In this document: positions 8,435 through 20,555 of the stretch, piece by piece
How the letters are laid out: each line of letters opens with the position of its first letter
How positions within the stretch are numbered: the stretch's first letter is position 1
Assembly: GCA_030653385.1 (NCBI GenBank)
Contig: JAURZM010000010.1
Span: forward strand, 16,846-80,845
Length of the DNA stretch: 64,000 nt
Origin: Rubrivivax sp.
Lineage (GTDB): Bacteria; Pseudomonadota; Gammaproteobacteria; Burkholderiales; Burkholderiaceae_C
Direction of reading: 5' to 3'
Translations under genes and position numbers: made by a program
Notes under the pieces: model-generated
The model's input: only the letters and a program-made list of their open reading frames with translations
Database searches by the model: none
Told to the model about the DNA's origin: nothing

Positions 8435-8440
8435 ATTCTA
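8435..8440 (-). promoter_or_regulatory. Candidate -10 box for tRNA-Ser
   Basis: TAGAAT on the minus strand lies 13 bases before the mature tRNA 5' end. This is a good position for an own promoter of the tRNA, but no convincing -35 box is seen 17 bases further upstream, so the tRNA may also be read from lysC. Confidence 0.35.
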
Positions 8441-8467
8441 GCCGCAAGATGCAGCCCTGGCCGCGGC

Positions 8468-9751
8468 TCAGACAGCGGCCGTTTCCTGGTCCAGATCGAA
8501 GGCCTTGTGCAGCGCACGCACGGCCAGTTCCATGTACTTCTCGTCGATCACCACGCTGGTCTTGATCTCGCTGGTGGTGATCATCTGGATGTTGATGCCC
8601 TCGTCGCTGAGGGTGCGGAACATCTTGCTGGCCACCCCTACGTGGCTGCGCATGCCGATGCCCACGATGCTGACCTTGCAGATCTTGGCGTCGCCCAGCA
8701 CCTCGGCCGCGCCAGTGGCCGGCAGCACCTTCGTCTTCAACACCTCAAGCGTGCGCGCGTAGTCGTTGCGGTGCACCGTGAAGCTGAAGTCGGTGCGGCC
8801 GCTGTGCGACACGTTCTGGATGATGACGTCGATGTCGATGTTGGCGTCGGCCACCGGCCCGATGATCTGGAAGGCAATGCCCGGTTTGTCGGGCACGCCG
8901 ATGACGCTGATCTTGGCTTCGTCGCGGTTGAACGCGATGCCGGCAACAACGGCTTGTTCCATTTTTTCGTCTTCCTCAAAGGTGATCAGGGTGCCGGACG
9001 AGGCTTCTTCCTCGATCGGGATGTCCCAGGGCGTGAAGCTGCTCAGCACACGCAGCGGCACGCGGTACTTGCCGGCAAATTCCACCGAACGGATCTGCAG
9101 CACCTTGCTGCCCAGGCTGGCCATTTCCAGCATCTCTTCGAAGCTGATGGTGGACAGCCGACGTGCCTCGGGCACGATGCGCGGGTCTGTTGTGTAGACC
9201 CCGTCGACGTCGGTGTAGATCAGGCATTCGTCGGCCTTCATCGCCGCGGCCACGGCCACCGCCGAGGTGTCGCTGCCGCCGCGGCCGAGCGTGGTGACGT
9301 TGCCTTCGGGGTCGATGCCCTGGAAGCCGGTGACGATGACCACCTTGCCGGCGGCCAGGTCGGCCCGCACACGGGTGTCGTCGATGGCCGAGATGCGTGC
9401 CTTCGTGAAGGCCGAGTCGGTCCTGATCGGCACCTGCCAGCCGCCGTAGCTGACGGCCGCCACACCCTGCGCCTGCAACGCCAGCGCCAGCAAGCCGACG
9501 CTGACCTGTTCGCCGGTGGCGGCCAGTGCATCCAGTTCACGCAGCGCGGCCGGCGTGCTGGCCAACTGGGGGTCCGGCATCAGGTCTTTGGCCAGGCCCA
9601 GCAGGCGGTTGGTTTCGCCGCTCATCGCCGAGGGCACGACCACCAACTGGTGGCCAGCACGCACCCATTTGGCGACACGTTGGGCGACGCTGCGGATGCG
9701 CTCGGTCGACCCCATCGAGGTGCCGCCGTATTTGTGAACGATCAATGCCAT
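8468..9751 (-). CDS. lysC: Aspartate kinase
   Basis: A protein of 427 residues, the usual length for a monofunctional class II aspartokinase. It phosphorylates aspartate, the first step towards lysine, threonine, methionine and diaminopimelate. The kinase domain starts with the KYGGTSMGS nucleotide loop (residues 7-15) and includes [19 protein letters not shown]. Two C-terminal ACT domains (about 265-345 and 345-420) would sense Lys/Thr for feedback control. The start is ATG 9751. A longer frame continues upstream into tilS DNA but the conserved N-terminus fixes the start. It is the last gene of the cysS-alkA-accA-tilS-lysC run. Confidence 0.96.
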   Translation of the reverse strand: MALIVHKYGGTSMGSTERIRSVAQRVAKWVRAGHQLVVVPSAMSGETNRLLGLAKDLMPDPQLASTPAALRELDALAATGEQVSVGLLALALQAQGVAAVSYGGWQVPIRTDSAFTKARISAIDDTRVRADLAAGKVVIVTGFQGIDPEGNVTTLGRGGSDTSAVAVAAAMKADECLIYTDVDGVYTTDPRIVPEARRLSTISFEEMLEMASLGSKVLQIRSVEFAGKYRVPLRVLSSFTPWDIPIEEEASSGTLITFEEDEKMEQAVVAGIAFNRDEAKISVIGVPDKPGIAFQIIGPVADANIDIDVIIQNVSHSGRTDFSFTVHRNDYARTLEVLKTKVLPATGAAEVLGDAKICKVSIVGIGMRSHVGVASKMFRTLSDEGINIQMITTSEIKTSVVIDEKYMELAVRALHKAFDLDQETAAV

Positions 9752-9819
9752 GGGCCAACGCCGTTGTTCTGGGGTTCGGGTGCACGGCCCGCCTTGGCCG
9801 CGTGCACAAACGGCAAATT

Positions 9820-11130
9820 CTATCTGGCGCGCTGACGCCGCCCTGTCGGCACTGGCGCGTCCGGCACCCAGTCCACACGCAGCTGCGGGCTGCCCGGCGG
9901 GGCCTGGAAGGCTGCTTCGGGGCCCAGGCCCGGCACCAGCATCAGCCTGTCGTCGTGGGTGGTCAACAGCGGGCCGTGTCGCTGCCACGCCGGCACGCCA
10001 CTGGCCTGGAACTGTTTCTTCAGGCTGCGGGCCGGCGCACCCGGGCGCAGGCTGAAAAGTTCGCCGCCGTGACGGGCCCGCGCCACCAGTTGTCGCAAGT
10101 CGTCGGCGCGAATGCCGAGGCTGCGTGAAGGCTGGACCTGCCAGTGGCCACGCCACTCGAGAACCGGCACCCGGCCCGGGCGGCTGAGATCGAGATGCAG
10201 CGGCGACCCCGCGGGTGCGTCCACTTCTGCCCCCAGTCGAAGCAACACACCCCGGTACAGACGCAGCTTGCCGCCCGGCACCGGCCAGCTGCCTTGTGTG
10301 GCCCCAGGCAGTTGATGCAGCAGCCGATCCAGCAAGGACTGCGGCGGTGGTGAGCCACCGGTGGCGGTCAGCCAGGCCCGCAAGGCATTGAGCCGCCTGG
10401 CCGATGGCAATTGCAGCCACGCTGGGCACAGCAGGCCTTCGCCCTGCTGCAGCACGCTCAGGTCGGCTTCTGCCGCTTCCTGGGCCAATGCCAGCGCGTC
10501 CTGTGCGTGACGCGCCGCGGCGGCCAAGGTGGTGTCGGCGTCAGGAAATCCCGTCAGGAGTGTGGGCCACACCTGCTGGCGCAGGCGGCTGCGCAGAAAG
10601 GTCGGGTCGTTGTTGCTGGGATCATCGACGAAGCGCAAGCGGTGCCGCCGCACATAGGCCTCGATGGCCTGCACACCCATGTTCAGCCAGGGGCGCGCCC
10701 ACTGGATGCCCTGGCGCAGGCGCTGCGCCGGCATTGCCGCCTGGCCCGCCACACCCGCTCCGCGCAAGGCTTGCAGCAGATAGGTCTCGGCCTGGTCACG
10801 TTGGTGATGGGCCAGCAGCACCAGGCTGCACTCATGGGCCTGGGCCATCTCGGTCAGGGCGCGGTAGCGGCCCTCGCGGGCCCAGGCTTCGATGCTGTTG
10901 CCCTTGCCAGGCGCGCCCTGCAGGCGGCGGCTGTCGAAGCTGGCACCCCAGCGGCGGCTTTGCCGCTGCACCTGTTGCTGCCATTCGTCGGCTTGTGGCA
11001 TCAGGCCGTGGTGCACATGCAAGGCCAGCACCTGCAGCCCCAGGGGCCGGGCCTGTTGCAGCGTGCAGTGCAAGAGTGCTGTCGAGTCGCGACCGCCACT
11101 CACAGCCACGGCCACCCGCAGCTGCTGCAT
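9820..11130 (-). CDS. tilS: tRNA(Ile)-lysidine synthase
   Basis: A protein of 436 residues. It modifies C34 of the tRNA-Ile CAU anticodon to lysidine so that it reads AUA. The PP-loop ATP pyrophosphatase motif SGGRDSTALLH is at residues ~10-20, followed by LALHVHHGL, LAHHQRDQAET and GNSIEAWAREGRY, which are family landmarks. The C-terminal part carries the tRNA-binding TilS-C domain. The start at 11130 places the PP-loop at the usual distance and lies only 2 bases after the accA stop, indicating coupling. Confidence 0.94.
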   Translation of the reverse strand: MQQLRVAVAVSGGRDSTALLHCTLQQARPLGLQVLALHVHHGLMPQADEWQQQVQRQSRRWGASFDSRRLQGAPGKGNSIEAWAREGRYRALTEMAQAHECSLVLLAHHQRDQAETYLLQALRGAGVAGQAAMPAQRLRQGIQWARPWLNMGVQAIEAYVRRHRLRFVDDPSNNDPTFLRSRLRQQVWPTLLTGFPDADTTLAAAARHAQDALALAQEAAEADLSVLQQGEGLLCPAWLQLPSARRLNALRAWLTATGGSPPPQSLLDRLLHQLPGATQGSWPVPGGKLRLYRGVLLRLGAEVDAPAGSPLHLDLSRPGRVPVLEWRGHWQVQPSRSLGIRADDLRQLVARARHGGELFSLRPGAPARSLKKQFQASGVPAWQRHGPLLTTHDDRLMLVPGLGPEAAFQAPPGSPQLRVDWVPDAPVPTGRRQRAR

Positions 11131-11132
11131 GC

Positions 11133-12104
11133 TCAGCGTTCCTTGGTGTCGGTGAAGCGGCCGTAGGCGCGCAGTCGCTCGTAGCGCTTCTGCAGCAGGT
11201 CCTTCGGCTTGAGGTCGACGTTTTGGCGCAGCGCTTCGGCCAGCCCGCGCTTGAGCTGCGCCGCCATCCACGGCACGTCGCGGTGGGCGCCGCCCACCGG
11301 TTCGCTGACGATCTTGTCGACCACGCCCAGGGCCTTCAGGCGGTGCGCGGTGATGCCCAGGGCCTCGGCCGCTTCGCTGGCGCGTTCGGCGGTTTTCCAC
11401 AGGATGGACGCGCAGCCCTCGGGCGAGATCACCGAGTACACGCTGTACTGCAGCATCAGCACCTGGTCTGCCACGCTGATGGCCAGCGCGCCGCCCGAGC
11501 CACCTTCACCGATGATGGTGCTGACGATGGGCACCTCGAGCTGCGCCATCTCGTAGATGTTGCGGCCGATGGCTTCGGACTGGCCCCGCTCTTCGGCACC
11601 GATGCCGGGGTAGGCGCCCGGTGTGTCGACGAAGGTGAAGACCGGCAGGCCGAACTTCTCGGCCACTTTCATCAGGCGCAGGGCCTTGCGGTAACCCTCG
11701 GGCCGGCTCATGCCGAAGTTGCGCAGCGTGCGCTCTTTCGTGTCGCGACCCTTCTGGTGGCCCAGCACCATGCAGGGCTGGCCGTTGAACCGTGCCAGGC
11801 CGCCGACGATGGACAGGTCGTCGGCATAGTGCCGGTCACCGTGCAGTTCCTGGAACTCGGTGAAGATCTCGTGCACGTAGTCCAGCGTGTAGGGGCGCTG
11901 CGGGTGCCGTGCGATCTGCGTCACCTGCCAGGGTGTGAGATTGGCGTAGATGTCGCGTGTGAGCTGCTGGCTCTTGGCGCTGAGGCGTTCGATCTCGTCG
12001 CTGATGTCGACGGCCGATTCGTTCTGCACGTAGCGCAGTTCGTCGATCTTGGATTCCAGCTCCGCGATCGGCGATTCAAATTCCAGGAAGTGTCGTTTGG
12101 ACAA
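11133..12104 (-). CDS. accA: Acetyl-CoA carboxylase, carboxyltransferase subunit alpha
   Basis: A protein of 323 residues, the typical size. Together with AccD it forms the carboxyltransferase that moves the carboxyl group from biotin to acetyl-CoA. The start is TTG at 12104, giving [16 protein letters not shown], the conserved AccA N-terminus; the stop of alkA ends one base before it. Also visible are [10 protein letters not shown], the crotonase-fold segment [22 protein letters not shown], and [11 protein letters not shown]. The upstream in-frame extension overlaps alkA and is not coding. Confidence 0.96.
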   Translation of the reverse strand: MSKRHFLEFESPIAELESKIDELRYVQNESAVDISDEIERLSAKSQQLTRDIYANLTPWQVTQIARHPQRPYTLDYVHEIFTEFQELHGDRHYADDLSIVGGLARFNGQPCMVLGHQKGRDTKERTLRNFGMSRPEGYRKALRLMKVAEKFGLPVFTFVDTPGAYPGIGAEERGQSEAIGRNIYEMAQLEVPIVSTIIGEGGSGGALAISVADQVLMLQYSVYSVISPEGCASILWKTAERASEAAEALGITAHRLKALGVVDKIVSEPVGGAHRDVPWMAAQLKRGLAEALRQNVDLKPKDLLQKRYERLRAYGRFTDTKER

Positions 12105-12105
12105 T

Positions 12106-12822
12106 TCAGTACTCCACCGGCAGCGGGTCGAGGCTGCGCCAAATATACCAAGTGGCCACCGAGCGGAAAGGCGCCCAGGCCTCGCCCACCTCGCGCGCTT
12201 CGGCACGCGACACCGGTTCGCCACTGAAATAGTTCAGGCTGATGCCCTTGATCAGGCCCAGGTCGTCCAGCGGCATCACGTTGGGCCGCATCAGGTGAAA
12301 GATGAGGAACATCTCAGCCGTCCAGCGGCCGATGCCGCGGATCGACACCAACTCGGTGATGATGGCTTCGTCGTCCATCTGCTGCCACCGCTTGACCTGC
12401 GCACTGCCGTCGCTGAAGTGGCGCGCCAGGTCCAGCAGGTACTCGGTCTTGCGTGCCGACAGGCCGGCTTCGCGCATCTGCGGCACCGGCAGCGACTGCA
12501 CATTGCCGGGTTTCAGGCGGCTGGGCGCACCGCCCACGGCCAGCGCAAAGCGGTCCCACACCGCTTGCGCGGCCTTCACCGAAATCTGCTGCCCGACGAT
12601 GGAACGTGCCAACGTGGTGAAAGCGTCGCCGCGGCTCTTCAGGCGGGCTTCGCCGAAGCGCGGGATCAGCTTTTTCAGCACGCGGTCACGTTTGGCCAGG
12701 TGGCGGCAGGCTTCGTCCCAGTAAGCCGGCGTGAAGTCCGGGTCTGTCGCGGCCACGGCCGCGGCGGGCGAAACGTCCAGCACAGCAGGTGACGGCGGCA
12801 GCGCCGCGGCGGACTTGGGCAT
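12106..12822 (-). CDS. DNA-3-methyladenine glycosylase II family (HhH-GPD)
   Basis: A protein of 238 residues of the AlkA/MPG2 type that excises alkylated bases. After a ~30-residue Ala/Pro-rich leader come [19 protein letters not shown] and the helix-hairpin-helix [16 protein letters not shown], followed by the catalytic Asp in MPLDDLGL. The start ATG 12822 is 5 bases after the cysS stop. The frame stays open far upstream, but that part lies inside cysS and is not real. It links a repair gene to a housekeeping operon, as is common in Burkholderiales. Confidence 0.9.
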   Translation of the reverse strand: MPKSAAALPPSPAVLDVSPAAAVAATDPDFTPAYWDEACRHLAKRDRVLKKLIPRFGEARLKSRGDAFTTLARSIVGQQISVKAAQAVWDRFALAVGGAPSRLKPGNVQSLPVPQMREAGLSARKTEYLLDLARHFSDGSAQVKRWQQMDDEAIITELVSIRGIGRWTAEMFLIFHLMRPNVMPLDDLGLIKGISLNYFSGEPVSRAEAREVGEAWAPFRSVATWYIWRSLDPLPVEY

Positions 12823-12827
12823 GGGTT

Positions 12828-14204
12828 TCAGGCGCGGACCCAGGTGGTGCCCTGCGGCCGGTCCTTGAGTTCGATGCCCAGTGCGGCCAGTTCGGCGCGG
12901 ATGCCATCGGCGGCAGCGAAGTTGCGCGCCTGCTTGGCGGCCGTGCGCGCGTCGATGCGCGACTGCACGAAGTTTTCGTCGACCGAGCTGCCGCCTTGCA
13001 GATAGGCCTTGGGTTGTGCCTGCAGCAAACCAAGCGTGCCCGCCAGTGCTTTCAACAGGGCAGCATCGGCCGTCTGACCGCGGTTGACGTCGCCCACCAG
13101 ATCGAACAGCACAGCCAGCGCGCCTGGGGTGTTGAAGTCGTCGTCCATCGCGGCCTTGAAGGCGGCGGCACGCGGCTCTGCCCAGTCGATGGCCGCCAGG
13201 TCGGGCACCGGGCCGGCGGCATCCAGCGCCGTGTACAGGCGCTTCAGCGCACTGCGTGCTTCTTCGAGCAGCGTGTCGCTGAAGTTGAAAGGGCTGCGGT
13301 AATGCGTGCGCAGCATGAACAGCCGCACCGATTCGCCATCGAACTTCTTCAACACGTCGGCGATGGTGAAGAAGTTGCCCAGCGACTTGGACATCTTCGT
13401 GTCGTCGATGTTCAGGAAGCCGTTGTGCATCCAGGTGCGCACGAACTCGCCGCCACAGGCACCAACGCTCTGCGCGATTTCGTTTTCGTGGTGCGGGAAC
13501 TGCAGGTCCATGCCACCGCCATGGATGTCGATGGGCAGGCCCAGCACACTTTCGCTCATGGCCGAGCATTCGATGTGCCAGCCCGGCCGGCCCGGGCCGT
13601 AGGCGCTGGGCCACTGGGCGTCTTCGGGTTCGTCGGGCTTGGCGGCCTTCCACAGCACGAAGTCCAGCGGGTCCTGCTTGTCGCCGAGCACCGCGACACG
13701 TTCACCGGCACGCAGTTCGTCCAGGCTCTTGCCCGACAGCTTGCCGTAGCCCTCGAAGCGGCGCACCGCGAAGTTGACATCGCCGCCTTCGGCCTGGTAG
13801 GCCAGGCCCTTGCCCTGCAACTTGCCGATGATGCCCAGCATCTGCGGCACGAAGTCGGTGGCACGGGGTTCGTGCGTGGGCACTGCCGCGCCCAGGGCCG
13901 CAAAGTCCTGGTGCATGGTGGCAATCATCTCGTCGGTGAGCTGACGGATCGTGATGCCGCGCTCCACCGCCCGGCGGATGATCTTGTCTTCGATGTCGGT
14001 GATGTTGCGCACGTAGGTCACGCGGTAACCGCAGGCCAGCAACCAGCGGTAGACCGTGTCGAAGGCCAGGATCATGCGCGCATGGCCCAGGTGGCAGAGG
14101 TCGTAGACGGTGATGCCGCAGACGTACATGCGCACGTGCCCGGGCTCGATGGGCACAAAGGGTTCCTGGCGGCGCGTGAGCGTGTTGTGGATTCGGAGCG
14201 TCAT
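12828..14204 (-). CDS. cysS: Cysteinyl-tRNA synthetase
   Basis: A protein of 458 residues, the normal length for class Ia CysRS. It charges tRNA-Cys with cysteine. The N-terminal [18 protein letters not shown] contains a zinc-ligand Cys and the HIGH-type motif. WHIECSAMS holds another zinc ligand, and KMSKSLGN is the KMSKS loop. It is the first gene of the minus-strand cluster. A -10-like TATACT (plus positions 14297-14302) lies about 90 bases upstream. Confidence 0.97.
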   Translation of the reverse strand: MTLRIHNTLTRRQEPFVPIEPGHVRMYVCGITVYDLCHLGHARMILAFDTVYRWLLACGYRVTYVRNITDIEDKIIRRAVERGITIRQLTDEMIATMHQDFAALGAAVPTHEPRATDFVPQMLGIIGKLQGKGLAYQAEGGDVNFAVRRFEGYGKLSGKSLDELRAGERVAVLGDKQDPLDFVLWKAAKPDEPEDAQWPSAYGPGRPGWHIECSAMSESVLGLPIDIHGGGMDLQFPHHENEIAQSVGACGGEFVRTWMHNGFLNIDDTKMSKSLGNFFTIADVLKKFDGESVRLFMLRTHYRSPFNFSDTLLEEARSALKRLYTALDAAGPVPDLAAIDWAEPRAAAFKAAMDDDFNTPGALAVLFDLVGDVNRGQTADAALLKALAGTLGLLQAQPKAYLQGGSSVDENFVQSRIDARTAAKQARNFAAADGIRAELAALGIELKDRPQGTTWVRA

Positions 14205-14332
14205 GGCTGGGGCTTGGGTGGCGGCGCCGCGCCGGCTGTCAACGCCAACCGGTGTGCGCCCTGCGGGGCGTGGCGGCGTCGATAGAATCGGCTTTCAGTA
14301 TAGCGGCGGCTCCGCGGGCAAGTTCGCCTGAC

Positions 14333-14908
14333 ATGCCCGTGCTTGTACCCCCTCTCATGCCACCTGTGACCCGTTTGCCGCCCCGTCTGCCGCGTGCCCT
14401 GTTGGCTGCCCTGTTGTTCGTCAGCAGCGCCGCTTGGTCGGATGTGGTGAGCGACGTGCACACGCTGATGGGCCGAAACAATCTGGCGGGTGCGCTGCAG
14501 GTGGCCCAGGCCGCCGAAGCGGCCAACCCACGCGACGCCCAGGCCCGATTCCTGATCGCCGTGGTGCTGATGGAGATGCAGCGCAACGACGAGGCCCTGG
14601 CCGCCTTCACGCGCCTGAGCCAGGAATACCCCGAGCTGCCCGAGCCCTTCAACAACCTGGCTCTTCTGCACGTGCGCGCGGGCCGACTTGAACTGGCCAG
14701 GCAGGCCCTGGAAAGTGCACTGCGCAACGATGCGACTCATCGTGCCTCACGCGCCAACCTGGGTGAGGTGTACCTGATGCTGGCGGTGCAGACCTGGGAA
14801 CAGGCAGCCGCCCAAGGCCCGCTGGACCAGCGCCTGGTGCGCAAGCTGGAAGCCGCCCGCGCACTGCTCAAGGCGGTGGACACTGCACCCGGGTCACCGG
14901 CCCGCTAG
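14333..14908 (+). CDS. Exported TPR-repeat protein
   Basis: A protein of 191 residues. The start is ATG 14333; an ATG at 14357 is an alternative. A hydrophobic segment, LLAALLFVSSAAWS, ends in a likely signal-peptidase site around residue 36. Then follow about three tetratricopeptide units (DAQARFLIAVVLMEMQRNDEALAAF, PEPFNNLALLHVRAGRLELA, HRASRANLGEVYLMLA). These act as protein-protein scaffolds, here in the periplasm. It lies just upstream of two cyclophilin genes; a role in envelope protein assembly is plausible but only inference. Confidence 0.8.
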   Translation: MPVLVPPLMPPVTRLPPRLPRALLAALLFVSSAAWSDVVSDVHTLMGRNNLAGALQVAQAAEAANPRDAQARFLIAVVLMEMQRNDEALAAFTRLSQEYPELPEPFNNLALLHVRAGRLELARQALESALRNDATHRASRANLGEVYLMLAVQTWEQAAAQGPLDQRLVRKLEAARALLKAVDTAPGSPAR

Positions 14909-14975
14909 ACTCGCCACCCGCGGCATCGACCGCAGCCGCCGTCTGCATTTCCCCGCCCCCGTTGGAGGACCGCAC

Positions 14976-15548
14976 TTGAAGACCTTTGCCCGACTTTGCA
15001 TCGCGCCCGCGCTGGCAGTGGCCCTGCTGTTGCTTTCCTTGCCTGCCTTGGCGCAAAAGGTGCGCCTGGCCACCAGCGCCGGCGACATCGTGGTGCAGCT
15101 GGAGGCCGACAAGGCCCCCAAGACCGTGGCCAACTTCGTGCAGTACGTGAAGGCCGGCCATTACAACGGCACGGTGTTCCACCGGGTCATCGAAACCTTC
15201 ATGATCCAGGGTGGCGGCTACAAGGCCGACATGAGCGAGAAGCCCACCCGGGCTCCCATCGCCCTGGAAAGCCGCACCGGCCTGAGCAATGTGCGCGGCA
15301 CCTTGGCCATGGCACGCACCGGCAACCCCGACTCGGCGACATCGCAATTTTTCATCAACGTGGTCGACAACGTCTTCCTGGACCAGCCCAATGCGCGCGA
15401 CGGCAATGGCTACGCCGTGTTCGGCAAGGTCGTCGAGGGCATGGACGTCGTCGACAAGATCAAGGCCATGCCCACCACGTCGTCGGGCATGCACCAGAAC
15501 CTGCCGGTCACAGCCGTGACCATTCGCAAAGCCACCGTGGAGAACTGA
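14976..15548 (+). CDS. ppiA: Periplasmic peptidyl-prolyl cis-trans isomerase (cyclophilin A type)
   Basis: A protein of 190 residues with a signal peptide (1-25, ending ALA) followed by a cyclophilin domain. Visible are [19 protein letters not shown] with the catalytic Arg of the FHR motif, [19 protein letters not shown], and [17 protein letters not shown]. It isomerises proline peptide bonds during periplasmic folding. A GGAGG ribosome-binding site (14963-14967) precedes the start. It is followed one base later by a second, cytoplasmic cyclophilin gene. Confidence 0.94.
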   Translation: MKTFARLCIAPALAVALLLLSLPALAQKVRLATSAGDIVVQLEADKAPKTVANFVQYVKAGHYNGTVFHRVIETFMIQGGGYKADMSEKPTRAPIALESRTGLSNVRGTLAMARTGNPDSATSQFFINVVDNVFLDQPNARDGNGYAVFGKVVEGMDVVDKIKAMPTTSSGMHQNLPVTAVTIRKATVEN

Positions 15549-15549
15549 T

Positions 15550-16053
15550 ATGAGCAAGACCGTGCAAATGGAAACCAGCGCCGGCACCCTGAAGATCGAG
15601 CTGGACGAAGCCAAGGCACCGCTGTCCACCGCCAACTTCCTGGCCTACGTGAACAGCGGCCACTACGACGGCACCGTCTTCCACCGCGTCATCAAGGGCT
15701 TCATGCTGCAGGGCGGCGGCTTCGAGGCCGGCATGAAGCAAAAGAACACGCTGGCGCCCATCAAGAACGAAGCCAACAACGGGCTGAAGAACAAGCGTTA
15801 CACCTTGTCGATGGCACGCACCAATGACCCGCACTCGGCCACGTCGCAGTTTTTTGTCAACGTCGCCGACAATGCCTTTCTCGACTTCAAGGCCGAAAAC
15901 GCCTCGGGCTGGGGTTATGCCGTGTTCGCCCGTGTTGTCGAAGGCACCGAAGTGGTGGACCAGATCGAAAAGGTCAGCACCGGCCGCAAGGGCTTCCATG
16001 ACGACGTGCCGCTGGAAGACGTGCTGATCATCAAGGCCGTCGAAATCAGCTGA
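15550..16053 (+). CDS. ppiB: Cytoplasmic peptidyl-prolyl cis-trans isomerase (cyclophilin B type)
   Basis: A protein of 167 residues with no signal peptide. The cyclophilin landmarks are [40 protein letters not shown] and [18 protein letters not shown]. It is clearly similar to the preceding protein along its whole length, so the pair arose by tandem duplication with gain or loss of a signal peptide. Start and stop of the two genes are separated by one base, so expression is coupled. Confidence 0.95.
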   Translation: MSKTVQMETSAGTLKIELDEAKAPLSTANFLAYVNSGHYDGTVFHRVIKGFMLQGGGFEAGMKQKNTLAPIKNEANNGLKNKRYTLSMARTNDPHSATSQFFVNVADNAFLDFKAENASGWGYAVFARVVEGTEVVDQIEKVSTGRKGFHDDVPLEDVLIIKAVEIS

Positions 16054-16065
16054 TGTGCTGCGCCC

Positions 16066-16863
16066 ATGCCTGAAGCCGGGGGAACCGGGCAAGACGGCCA
16101 GCTGCCGGCGTGTTACGAGCTGACGGCGGCGCCCGCCTGGCGCAAGGTCGACTTCATCTCCGACCTGCACTTGTGCGAACAGCTGCCGCGCACCTTCGAT
16201 GCCTTCGTGGCGCACCTGCTGCACACACCGGCCGACCTGGTGGTGATCCTGGGTGACCTGTTCGAGGTCTGGGTCGGTGACGACATGGGCAACCATGGCT
16301 TCGAACGCCGATGCATCGAAGCCATGGCGCAGGCCGCCAGCCATCGGCAACTGGCATTCATGGTGGGCAACCGCGACTTCCTGGCCGGCGCCGACCTGTT
16401 GCGCCAAACTGGCGCCATGGGTCTGCCCGACCCGACCGTGCTGGTCGCCTGGGGCCAGCGTGTCCTGCTCAGCCACGGGGATGCCTTGTGCCTGGCCGAC
16501 CTGCCCTACCAGGCCTTCAGGCGCGAGGTGCGTTCACCAGCCTGGCAGGCTGCGTTTCTGGCCAAGCCGCTGAAAGAACGCCTGAAGATCGCCGCCGACA
16601 TCCGGCAGATGAGCCAGTCCAGGCGCCAGTTCGACGGTGCCGCCGATGCCGACATCGACACCGCGGCGGCTGTTCGCTGGATGCACGCCCTGGGCGCACG
16701 CGAGATGGTGCACGGCCACACCCATCGCCCCGGCAGCGAGTTGCTGGCGCCCGGCTACAAACGCCACGTGCTGAGCGACTGGGACCTTGACCACGGCAGC
16801 CGGGCCGAGGTGTTGCGGCTCACCCGCGACGGTTTCGAACGCCTGCCCCCGGCAGCGCGCTGA
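16066..16863 (+). CDS. lpxH: UDP-2,3-diacylglucosamine diphosphatase
   Basis: A protein of 265 residues. It cleaves UDP-2,3-diacylglucosamine to lipid X in lipid A synthesis, peripherally at the inner membrane. Calcineurin-like metallophosphatase motifs occur in order: FISDLHL, LGDLFEVWVGDD, VGNRDFLAG, LLSHGD and VHGHTHRPG. An N-terminal extension of about 25 residues precedes the first motif. It follows the ppi genes by 12 bases, an arrangement known from several betaproteobacteria. Confidence 0.95.
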   Translation: MPEAGGTGQDGQLPACYELTAAPAWRKVDFISDLHLCEQLPRTFDAFVAHLLHTPADLVVILGDLFEVWVGDDMGNHGFERRCIEAMAQAASHRQLAFMVGNRDFLAGADLLRQTGAMGLPDPTVLVAWGQRVLLSHGDALCLADLPYQAFRREVRSPAWQAAFLAKPLKERLKIAADIRQMSQSRRQFDGAADADIDTAAAVRWMHALGAREMVHGHTHRPGSELLAPGYKRHVLSDWDLDHGSRAEVLRLTRDGFERLPPAAR

Positions 16864-16867
16864 GCCC

Positions 16868-17659
16868 ATGGTTGGCAGTTGGTGGCAAGCGCTTCAGGCC
16901 CGGCGCGAGGCGGCTGCGGTGCAGCGCCGTGCCGTGCCCGATGACCTGTGGAAACGCACGCTGGTGCGCTACCCCTTCCTGCAGCGCCGCGACCCGGCCG
17001 ACGGCGCCGAACTGCGGCGCCTGACCAGCCTGTTCCTGGACCGCAAGGAATTCACCTGCACCGGCGGCCTGAAACTCACCGACGCCATGGCGGTGTCGAT
17101 TGCCGCCCAGGCGGCCTTGCCGGTGCTGCGCCTGGGCCTGGACGTCTACGAAGGTTTTGTCGGCATCACCGTGCACCCCGACGTGGTGGTCGCCCAGCGA
17201 TCGCAGGAAGACGTCGACGGCGTGGTGCACGAGTTCGAAGCAGAGTTGCTGGGCGAGGTCATCCCCGGCGGGCCGGTGATGCTGTCGTGGCCGCATGTTC
17301 GACGCGCCGGCCACAGCGCGGCGGCCAGCCTGAACGTCGTCATCCACGAATTCGTGCATGTGCTGGAACGAGCCGCCGGCGGCCTGCCGCCGCTGCCCCC
17401 GGGTCTGACAGCGCAGGAGTTCGACTCCACGCTGGCGCAGGAGTTTGCGCACTTCGTGCAGCGTGTCGAAGCCGACGAAACCACCGTGCTCGACCCCTAC
17501 GGCGCCAGCGCACAGGACGAGTTTTTTGCGGTGGCCAGCGAAGCCTTTTTCGTCAACGCGGCGCAGATGCAAAAAGAGCATCCCGTGTTGTACGGGATGC
17601 TCTGTCGGCTGTTCCTGCAAGACCCGGCGGCTGACCAGCCGCCTGCCCGCCGAACCTGA
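16868..17659 (+). CDS. mtfA: Zinc-dependent peptidase of the MtfA family
   Basis: A protein of 263 residues. The zinc motif HEFVH (HExxH) is near residue 160 within NVVIHEFVHVLE, with a downstream Glu-rich FAVASEAFFVNAAQMQKEHPVLY, typical of MtfA (formerly DUF980). In E. coli MtfA is a peptidase that binds the Mlc glucose repressor. An N-terminal WKRTLVRYPFL segment matches the family. It starts 4 bases after lpxH. Its 3' end carries, inside the coding sequence, the transcription terminator of the convergent clpSA operon. Confidence 0.9.
   Translation: MVGSWWQALQARREAAAVQRRAVPDDLWKRTLVRYPFLQRRDPADGAELRRLTSLFLDRKEFTCTGGLKLTDAMAVSIAAQAALPVLRLGLDVYEGFVGITVHPDVVVAQRSQEDVDGVVHEFEAELLGEVIPGGPVMLSWPHVRRAGHSAAASLNVVIHEFVHVLERAAGGLPPLPPGLTAQEFDSTLAQEFAHFVQRVEADETTVLDPYGASAQDEFFAVASEAFFVNAAQMQKEHPVLYGMLCRLFLQDPAADQPPARRT
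17571..17603 (-). terminator. Intrinsic terminator of clpSA, inside mtfA coding sequence
   Basis: On the minus strand a 12-bp perfect stem, AGAGCATCCCGT with ACGGGATGCTCT, and a 5-base loop are followed directly by TTTTT. This is a textbook Rho-independent terminator 60 bases beyond the clpA stop. The same bases encode MQKEHPVLYGMLC of mtfA on the plus strand. Confidence 0.85.
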
Positions 17660-17662
17660 CGC

Positions 17663-19962
<2,300 letters not shown>

Positions 19963-19966
<4 letters not shown>

Positions 19967-20313
19967 GCGGCCTCCATAATGCATTGGAGCGGGTGCCCTT
20001 CACGGCGTGCAGCCGTGAGCACCAGCTCGACCTTCGTTGCGGCAACGTCCTTTGGGTAGACACCACAGACGCCGCGCCCTTCGTGGTGTATCTGCAGCAT
20101 GATGTGCGTGGCCGTGTCCGCATCACGCTGGAAAAACCGCTGCAACACCATGACGACAAACTCCATCGGGGTGTAGTCGTCATTCAACATCACCACCTGG
20201 TACAGCGCCGGTGGCTTCGTGCGCGCGGCCTTTCGCTCGGCCACCACCACACCGCCGGGTTCGCGGACGGGCCGCGGCGGCGGTGGGGGCGACGGAGGGG
20301 TTTCGTCGGGCAT
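19963..20313 (-). CDS. clpS: ATP-dependent Clp protease adaptor ClpS
   Basis: A protein of 116 residues. It delivers N-degron substrates to ClpA. A proline-rich N-terminus (residues 5-20) precedes the core [20 protein letters not shown], which has the Asn-Asp-Asp pocket residues and the Met that gates N-end recognition. [19 protein letters not shown] follows. The start ATG 20313 is chosen because it opens with MPDETPP; a longer in-frame extension upstream looks unstructured. Its stop overlaps clpA by four bases. Confidence 0.95.
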
Positions 20314-20496
20314 GGGCCATTCTATCGAGTTGCACCTTTGCTGCACGCGGTGCACACATGCCCGTCGCTGCCCCTGCATATTGGTCCCGACGCGTGGTGT
20401 TCAAGCGCCGAGCAAGGGTCAATTTCTCCTCTTCTTCCGTCCACGTTCGGCAACGACAGCGTCGAAGGCTTGCTCAGGCCAACCCCTGACGCAGCC

Positions 20497-20526
20497 TTGA
20501 CACGGCGACAAAGCCAAGCGGACAAT
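20497..20526 (+). promoter_or_regulatory. Sigma-70-like promoter of the cold-shock gene
   Basis: A consensus -35 TTGACA (20497-20502) is followed after 18 bases by GACAAT (20521-20526). The expected transcription start near 20533 would leave a leader of only about 22 bases. That is much shorter than the long regulated leader of E. coli cspA. Confidence 0.6.
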
Positions 20527-20555
20527 TTCACGGTAGTCGACGAAAAGAGAGCGCC

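Noticed and set aside
9752..10429. N-terminal extension of aspartate kinase
   Set aside because: The frame stays open into tilS but the conserved [14 protein letters not shown] start fixes lysC at 9751.
12823..13653. N-terminal extension of the DNA glycosylase
   Set aside because: This part lies inside cysS in another frame, with no similarity to glycosylases.
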